From contig JBIOVB010000058.1 of NCBI GenBank assembly GCA_044867525.1, forward strand, positions 1 through 19,192: a stretch of 19,192 nt of DNA, given 5' to 3'. This stretch comes from JALYNX01 sp044867525. GTDB lineage: Bacteria > Actinomycetota > Acidimicrobiia > Spongiisociales > ZC4RG35. Both the position numbers and the translations under genes were made by a program. Below are positions 14,905-19,192 of the stretch, one piece after another; the stretch's first letter is position 1, and every line of letters starts with the position of its first letter. Below the pieces are notes generated by a model that saw only the letters and a list, made by a program, of their open reading frames with translations, was not told where the DNA came from and did not search any database.

Positions 14905-15677
14905 CAGTCGAGTTCGAACTTCTCGGTGAGCAGGGCCGGGAACGACCGGTCACCGAAGGTCACGAATTGGACGGCCACGGCTCCCCTGCTCACCTGAACC
15001 GTGTCCCCGAAGCCGATGATGCCGAGGGCGATCTTGTCGACCGACACTTTCACCGGCCGGTCCCGCCCGACGGTGATCTCGATGACAGCCGATGGGGGCA
15101 GCACCAGGGCGCGGTCGAACAGGGAGTGTGCCGCCACCGGGGCCAGGATCAGCGAGTCGAGATCGGGGTCGACCAGCGGGCCGCCGGCCGAGAATGAATA
15201 CGCCGTGGAGCCCGTGGGGGTGGCGACGATCAAGCCATCGGCGCGATACGTGACGAAGCCGGTCCCGTCGATGGTCACTGTTAGGTCGATCAGGCGCTGG
15301 CTGTCGACCTTCTCCACGACGACGTCGTTGACGCCGGCGGCAGATGTTCCTTTGACCACGGCATTGACCGTCATCCGCTCGTCGAGGTAGTAGTCGCCGG
15401 CGACCAGCCTCCCCACCACGTCGTCGACACGGCCTGGCTCCGCTTCGGTGAGGAACCCGACGGTGCCGAGGTTGAATCCCAACACAGGCACCTCCTCGCG
15501 GAGCGCCACCTGGACCGCGGCGAGCATGGTCCCGTCGCCGCCCACCGCGAGGACCATGTCGGGATGGACCGCGCCCTCAACCACCTCGGACCCGCCCTTG
15601 GAGATGGCCTTTTCCAGAATCCCGGCGAACTCCATGGCCTGAGGCCGGCCCTGGCGCACTTCGAGGGCGAACTTCAT
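14904..15677 (-). CDS. nadK: NAD kinase
   Basis: This 257-aa protein phosphorylates NAD to NADP. Diagnostic motifs are GGDGT (46-50), LGTVGFLTE (70-78), NDVVVEK (117-123, in place of the more common NE start) and the glycine-rich GLIVATPTGSTAYSFSAGGP (148-167). The N-terminal domain is short compared with enzymes of around 300 residues, but the ATG at 15677 overlaps the tlyA stop as ATGA and GGDGT sits at a reasonable distance. The tlyA-nadK-recN order is conserved in actinobacteria. Confidence 0.96.
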   Translation of the reverse strand: MKFALEVRQGRPQAMEFAGILEKAISKGGSEVVEGAVHPDMVLAVGGDGTMLAAVQVALREEVPVLGFNLGTVGFLTEAEPGRVDDVVGRLVAGDYYLDERMTVNAVVKGTSAAGVNDVVVEKVDSQRLIDLTVTIDGTGFVTYRADGLIVATPTGSTAYSFSAGGPLVDPDLDSLILAPVAAHSLFDRALVLPPSAVIEITVGRDRPVKVSVDKIALGIIGFGDTVQVSRGAVAVQFVTFGDRSFPALLTEKFELD

Positions 15678-16438
15678 GAGGGAACCTCGAGGGCCACGCC
15701 TCGCTCACCCTTGCGCAGCCACGCCAGGTACTCGACGTTGCCGTCGCCACCTTGCAGTGGAGAGCGAATCAGTCCGAGATGACCGAAGCCGACCCTCGTC
15801 AGGGAATCGAGTGCGGCACTCACGGCCCGGGCCCGGGCAACCTCGTCCCTGACCACACCGCCACGCCCCAGGTTATGCCGTCCGACCTCGAATTGGGGCT
15901 TCACCAGCACTATCAAGTCGGCCCCGTCGGCTGCCAGCCCGGCCAGGTTGGGAGAGATCGTTCCCAGGGAGATGAATGACACGTCGACCACGATCGCGAG
16001 GAACCTGCCGCCGAGATCGGTCGCGCCGACACTTCTCACGTTGGTCTGCTCCAAAGAGATCACCCGGCTGTCGGAGCGAAGCCGCTCGTGGAGCTGGCCG
16101 CGACCCACGTCGAGCGCCACCACTTGCGAGGCGCCAGCGTCGAGGGCGACTTCGGTGAAGCCCCCTGTCGACGCCCCGACGTCGAGCACACGCTTGCCGG
16201 TCAGGTCGACCGGGAATGCCTCGAGGGCGGCTCGGAGCTTTTCAGCACCCCGCGAGACCCAGCGCCTCCGCCCACCGACCACCTCGATGCGGGTTTCCGA
16301 GGCCACCACCGAAGATGGGCGGGCCGGTCCTCCGTCGATGACCACCACCTGTTGAGTGATGATCAGGCGCTTGGCCTGCGCTCGACTCGAAGCCAGGCCG
16401 CGGCGCACCAACTCGACGTCCAGCCGCTGCCTGCTCAA
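15674..16438 (-). CDS. tlyA: TlyA: 16S/23S rRNA (cytidine-2'-O)-methyltransferase
   Basis: This 254-aa protein has an N-terminal S4 RNA-binding domain (about 3-55), a linker RRWVSRG (58-64) and an FtsJ-like SAM-dependent methyltransferase domain. The SAM site is LDVGASTGGFTE (85-96). The catalytic tetrad of 2'-O-methyltransferases is visible as Lys67, Asp152, Lys180 and Glu236. In M. tuberculosis TlyA methylates 16S C1409 and 23S C1920 and gives sensitivity to capreomycin; the same modification is expected here. The start is TTG, overlapping the stop of the upstream 47-aa gene as TTGA, with no clear ribosome site, so coupling is likely. Confidence 0.96.
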   Translation of the reverse strand: MSRQRLDVELVRRGLASSRAQAKRLIITQQVVVIDGGPARPSSVVASETRIEVVGGRRRWVSRGAEKLRAALEAFPVDLTGKRVLDVGASTGGFTEVALDAGASQVVALDVGRGQLHERLRSDSRVISLEQTNVRSVGATDLGGRFLAIVVDVSFISLGTISPNLAGLAADGADLIVLVKPQFEVGRHNLGRGGVVRDEVARARAVSAALDSLTRVGFGHLGLIRSPLQGGDGNVEYLAWLRKGERGVALEVPS

Positions 16439-16578
16439 CTGCTCTCGTCTTCCTCGAGGATGGCCCCGAGCAAGTCGGCGAGCTCAGCCGCCGGCTCGGG
16501 CAGGTTTGCAGGATCGACCTCGCCGAGACGAGCGAGAGCCGCCTCCAGCTGCTCGATCTGGTCCTGACTCAGCTCCAT
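16435..16578 (-). CDS. 47-aa acidic conserved small protein between the HAD phosphatase and tlyA
   Basis: An ATG 7 bases after the HAD stop opens a 47-codon frame that ends in a TGA overlapping the tlyA TTG. The product is acidic and helical: an amphipathic first half (SQDQIEQLEAALARLGEV), a Pro-rich break (DPANLPEP) and a second helix ending in EEDESS. A small protein at exactly this position is, as I recall, Rv1693 in M. tuberculosis, which supports it as a real conserved gene. No domain or catalytic residue is visible. It could be an adaptor or assembly factor for a neighbour. No ribosome site is evident, so it probably depends on coupling. Confidence 0.75.
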   Translation of the reverse strand: MELSQDQIEQLEAALARLGEVDPANLPEPAAELADLLGAILEEDESS

Positions 16579-16585
16579 GCGCCGA

Positions 16586-17350
16586 TTATCGCCGAAGATC
16601 CGACGAGAGGACCAGGTCTACCGCCGCTTCCAGGTCGGGCACCACATGATCGGCGCCACGGCCCCCGTCGGGCCCGGTCACACCGGTCAGCACCAGGATC
16701 GACTCCCAGTCGTGCTCGGCACTTGCCAATGCGATATCCGTGTCCTCTCGATCCCCGATCACCCAGGCGGCCTCCACTCCCCTGGCCCTGAGCAGCCGTC
16801 GCATCGGCTCGTGCGGCTTGCCCGCGATCTCGGGGGAGACACCGGTGGTCGCCGCCACCGCAGCCACCATGGCCCCGCCCCCTGGGAGCAGCCCGGCGGC
16901 CACCGGATACGTGGGGTCGGTGTTGGTGGCAATGAACCTGGCCCCGGCTCGAACCGCGTCGGCAGCCCTCGTCAGCCGCTCGTAGCTGAGATCCCAATCG
17001 AGCCCGACCAGGAGAGCAGTTGCCTGAAGCGGGTCCTCCGTGACATCGATTCCGGCATCGGCCAGGGCGGCGAGGATGCCCTCCGACCCGAGCACCATGA
17101 CCGGTCCAGGATCGTCGGCCAGCAACAAGGCGGCAGCCTGGGACGAGGTGACGATCGAGTCCGGTGGGATCTCCACCCCGGTGATTCGGGCGATCTTCTC
17201 GCTGACGGTCCGGGGCGACTTGGTGCTGTTGTTGGTGGCGAAATAGAGATGCCTGCCGGCTTCGAGGAGGCGTCGGAGCGCCCGATCGGAACCGGGGACC
17301 ACCGTGTCGCCCCGGTAGACGACGCCGTCGATGTCACAGATGACGTTCAT
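16586..17350 (-). CDS. HAD-IIA family phosphatase (NagD/glycerol-3-phosphate phosphatase type)
   Basis: This 254-aa protein has all HAD motifs: the nucleophile and acid in CDIDGV (Asp6, Asp8), motif II in ATNNSTKS (38-45), the motif III lysine in AGKPHEPM (Lys178) and motif IV in VIGDREDTDIALA (197-209). The long cap between motifs II and III (about 60-170) and the TNNSTKS form are those of the HAD-IIA group. The syntenic M. tuberculosis Rv1692 is reported as a glycerol-3-phosphate phosphatase, so that is the best guess here. The ATG overlaps the stop of the M20 gene as ATGA; the longer open frame upstream is only read-through of that gene. Confidence 0.92.
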   Translation of the reverse strand: MNVICDIDGVVYRGDTVVPGSDRALRRLLEAGRHLYFATNNSTKSPRTVSEKIARITGVEIPPDSIVTSSQAAALLLADDPGPVMVLGSEGILAALADAGIDVTEDPLQATALLVGLDWDLSYERLTRAADAVRAGARFIATNTDPTYPVAAGLLPGGGAMVAAVAATTGVSPEIAGKPHEPMRRLLRARGVEAAWVIGDREDTDIALASAEHDWESILVLTGVTGPDGGRGADHVVPDLEAAVDLVLSSDLRR

Positions 17351-18675
17351 CGAGGGCCAAAGAATCTCTCGAGGGCCCGTTCGTAGAGGACGGTGGTCCG
17401 GGCCACCGAATCCACGGACACCCGCTCGTCGTCGCCGTGGAAGAGGGTGGTCATCTCGGAGAAGCTCATCCGATCGTCGAACAGGCCAACCCCGTAAGCG
17501 ACTGTCCCTCGTGCCCTCCAGAAGCGGGCATCTGTGGCGACCGTCATCAGTGTCGGTACCAGGTTGCGATGGCCGTCCAGCTCGTCGACCGCTTCGGCAA
17601 TCGCCTCCCACAACCGGTTGCCTACCCCAGAGGCGGTTGCCTTCCCGTCCATCACCGGAACGATCTCCACGTGGTCGGCAGCGCTTCCCATTGCTTTTCT
17701 CAAGTGGGAGTCGACGAAGTCGCGGTCCATGCCTTCCACGCCCCGGATATCGACCTCGGCGTGCGCACGATCGGCGACGACGTTCGTCTTGGTCCCGGCA
17801 TGAAGGACGTTGGGAGAGATCGTGAGATGGGTCGCGGCGTGGATGTATCGAGCCAGCGCGGGGTCGGTAGCCGCAATCCTGTCGATCTCTCCGTCGAGCT
17901 GGTCGATGTCGGAGAGACGCCGCACCGACTCGTCCTCGAGCCCCAGGCTGTTGACGAACCCAATCCAGTCGTCGCCGACGGCAGCCGGTGACGGAGTGTC
18001 GACAAGCCCGGAGAGCGCTTCCGCCATCTTGTTCAGAGCATTGTCGGTCCCGTACGGTGCCGACCCGTGCCCCGGGGCCCCGGAGGTCTTCAGGATCGAC
18101 CAGTAGGCGCCCTTCTCCCCGTTGGCGACCGGCACGGCGCGCTCACCGTTGATCCGCAATCCCGGGTAGGCGACCTCGGTGAGCAGGTAATCGGCGCCCA
18201 CGAGGTCCCATCGGCTCTCCACCAACTGCAACGCCCCGTAGCGCCCCCCTCCCTCTTCGTCGGCAAGGGCACAGAACACCAGGTCTCCCGCCGGCCTCTT
18301 CTCGCCGCGCAGGTAGGGACGGGCGACCACGGCCATCGCCGCCGTCACGTTGAGCATGTCGAGCGCCCCCCGGCCATAGACGAGGCCATCGACGATATCG
18401 GCGCGGAATGGATCGACCGACCACCCGGAAGGGTCCGCCGGCACCACATCGAGGTGCGGGGCGAGTGCCAGGGACGGTGCGCCTGGTTCCGATCCCCGGA
18501 TCCTGTAGATCAGCGACTGACGGCCAGGCTCCGGTTCGAAGACTTCCCCATCCACACCGAAGTAGTCGACCAGCGTCTGGACCGACCGGTATTCGTGCCC
18601 GCTTTGCACCGTGCCGTCGTTGACACAGGCATTCCTGATCAATGCTTGGAGGAGCTCGACGGTGTCGTGGCTCAT
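17347..18675 (-). CDS. M20-family metallopeptidase/deacylase
   Basis: The product is about 442 aa from the ATG at 18675; an ATG ten codons upstream overlaps the NUDIX gene and has no ribosome site. Expected di-zinc residues are His74 with Asp76 (APHLDVVP), Asp106 (GRGALDML), catalytic Glu140 with Glu141 (LADEEGGG), Glu167 (LLTEVAY) and His413 (TLFHGDDE). A dimerisation/lid domain (about 185-340, with APGHGSAP) interrupts the catalytic domain as in ArgE/DapE/CPG2 enzymes. Substrates in this group range from dipeptides to N-acyl amino acids and cannot be told from sequence. There is no signal peptide, so it should be cytoplasmic. It lies 10 bp after the NUDIX gene and is coupled to the HAD gene. 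Confidence 0.92.
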   Translation of the reverse strand: MSHDTVELLQALIRNACVNDGTVQSGHEYRSVQTLVDYFGVDGEVFEPEPGRQSLIYRIRGSEPGAPSLALAPHLDVVPADPSGWSVDPFRADIVDGLVYGRGALDMLNVTAAMAVVARPYLRGEKRPAGDLVFCALADEEGGGRYGALQLVESRWDLVGADYLLTEVAYPGLRINGERAVPVANGEKGAYWSILKTSGAPGHGSAPYGTDNALNKMAEALSGLVDTPSPAAVGDDWIGFVNSLGLEDESVRRLSDIDQLDGEIDRIAATDPALARYIHAATHLTISPNVLHAGTKTNVVADRAHAEVDIRGVEGMDRDFVDSHLRKAMGSAADHVEIVPVMDGKATASGVGNRLWEAIAEAVDELDGHRNLVPTLMTVATDARFWRARGTVAYGVGLFDDRMSFSEMTTLFHGDDERVSVDSVARTTVLYERALERFFGPR

Positions 18676-18685
18676 GGCCGCCAAC

Positions 18686-19096
18686 CTATCGCCACCCCTC
18701 GCCATCGAGGAGAGCCACCAGCTGATACATGGTCTCCGTCAGCTGGAGCCCATCGAGCTCAGCCCTCCCCACCCAGCGTGCCTCATCGGCATCATCGCCG
18801 GCCGACAGCTCTCCGCCGGTGACCTCTGCACGGAAGTCGACGAGCACGAGGTGATTGACATCAGACATGTGCTGTCCGACCCAGACGACGTCACCAACCG
18901 CGACGTCGAGGCCGGTCTCCTCGCGGACCTCCCTGACCAACGCTTCGTCGAGCCTCTCTCCCCAGTGCACTTTGCCACCGGGGACCGCCCACAAGCCCTT
19001 TCCCGGGTCATGGCCCCGCCGGACCAGCAACAGCTTCCCGTTGGCGAGAACTACCGCGCCTACCCCGACAACCGGGTGGTCACTCTCTCCGGTCAT
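18686..19096 (-). CDS. NUDIX hydrolase
   Basis: This 136-aa protein has a complete Nudix box, Gx5Ex7REUxEExGU, at residues 41-63 (Gly41, Glu47, Arg55, Glu56, Glu59, Glu60, Gly62). The preceding WAVPGGKVHWGE and the MutT-like length suggest hydrolysis of a nucleoside diphosphate derivative such as an oxidised nucleotide or ADP-ribose; the substrate cannot be fixed. The ATG at 19096 is the first possible start because an in-frame stop lies just upstream. It overlaps the preceding partial gene by 17 bases and has no obvious ribosome site. M. tuberculosis has a NUDIX gene between pyrG and xerD; here it sits at the other end of the cluster, so it may be unrelated. Confidence 0.93.
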   Translation of the reverse strand: MTGESDHPVVGVGAVVLANGKLLLVRRGHDPGKGLWAVPGGKVHWGERLDEALVREVREETGLDVAVGDVVWVGQHMSDVNHLVLVDFRAEVTGGELSAGDDADEARWVGRAELDGLQLTETMYQLVALLDGEGWR

Positions 19097-19190
19097 CGTG
19101 GTGCATCACAATCGACCTGGCGCTGAACCCCCCGGCCTCGAAGAAGTTCTTCACCAGCCGGTGACCGGGGAGGACGTGGGCATCGAACTT
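19080..19190 (-). CDS. C-terminal end of an unidentified gene, possibly GNAT acetyltransferase-like (partial)
   Basis: One frame is open from the right edge to a TGA at 19082-19080, giving the last 36 residues of a protein. The segment HVLPGHRLVKNFFEAGGF resembles the C-terminal VLPxNRxMxxxFxxAGF pattern of GNAT acetyltransferases, including those fused to acyl-CoA synthetases, but Asn is replaced by His and the match is short. It ends in a charged tail (HHDDRRE). The other two minus-strand frames close quickly, and the overlap with the NUDIX start suits this operon. Confidence 0.4.
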   Translation of the reverse strand, partial: KFDAHVLPGHRLVKNFFEAGGFSARSIVMHHDDRRE

Positions 19191-19192
19191 CG

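Noticed and set aside
1..19192. tRNA or rRNA genes, CRISPR arrays, insertion sequences or attachment sites
   Set aside because: None was seen. The window is almost completely filled by coding sequence, no repeated unit stands out, and the xerD gene is in its normal housekeeping context rather than in an integrated element.

Overview
The window is visibly G+C-rich. Every gene I can support lies on the minus strand, so transcription runs from position 19192 towards 1. Genes are tightly packed, stop and start codons often overlap, and GTG and TTG starts are common. The core gene order (HAD phosphatase, a ~50-residue protein, tlyA, nadK, recN, pyrG, xerD, scpA, scpB, rluB, cmk, der) is the order I recall for Mycobacterium tuberculosis Rv1692-Rv1713. 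With TlyA and an actinobacterial-type alanine dehydrogenase, this points to Actinomycetota. The extra and missing genes suggest a lineage away from Mycobacteriales, perhaps an Acidimicrobiia-like one, but the class is a guess.

Layout in transcription order. (1) 19192-13312: the tail of an unidentified, possibly GNAT-like, gene; then a NUDIX hydrolase, an M20 metallopeptidase, a HAD-IIA phosphatase, a 47-aa acidic protein, tlyA (rRNA 2'-O-methyltransferase), nadK (NAD kinase) and recN (DNA repair). Neighbours overlap or sit 10 bp or less apart. (2) 13264-11549: pyrG (CTP synthase), separated from recN by a strong hairpin that holds the recN stop codon in its loop, with a possible near-leaderless promoter. 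(3) 11484-3467: ald, xerD, a TraR/DksA-type zinc-ribbon protein, an HD-domain protein, scpA, scpB, rluB, aroA, cmk and ispH, probably one long operon joining chromosome segregation and dimer resolution, rRNA pseudouridylation, shikimate, CMP and isoprenoid metabolism. (4) 3424-1980: der (ribosome-assembly GTPase) and a coupled 44-aa single-pass membrane protein. (5) 1892-1: an imelysin-family lipoprotein followed by a lipoprotein-type di-haem oxidoreductase that runs off the left edge. This pair has its own upstream region with two perfect inverted repeats at promoter positions.

Most of the window is conserved housekeeping sequence. The parts worth a second look are the imelysin/di-haem pair and its two-dyad promoter, the two small coupled proteins (44 and 47 aa), the HD protein occupying the usual ParA position beside scpA, the divergent AroA active-site loop, and the hairpin at the recN/pyrG boundary. 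No RNA genes, CRISPR arrays, insertion sequences or long repeats were seen. No gene-free stretch exceeds about 90 bases. I found no clear new multi-gene system; the imelysin/di-haem unit is the nearest candidate.
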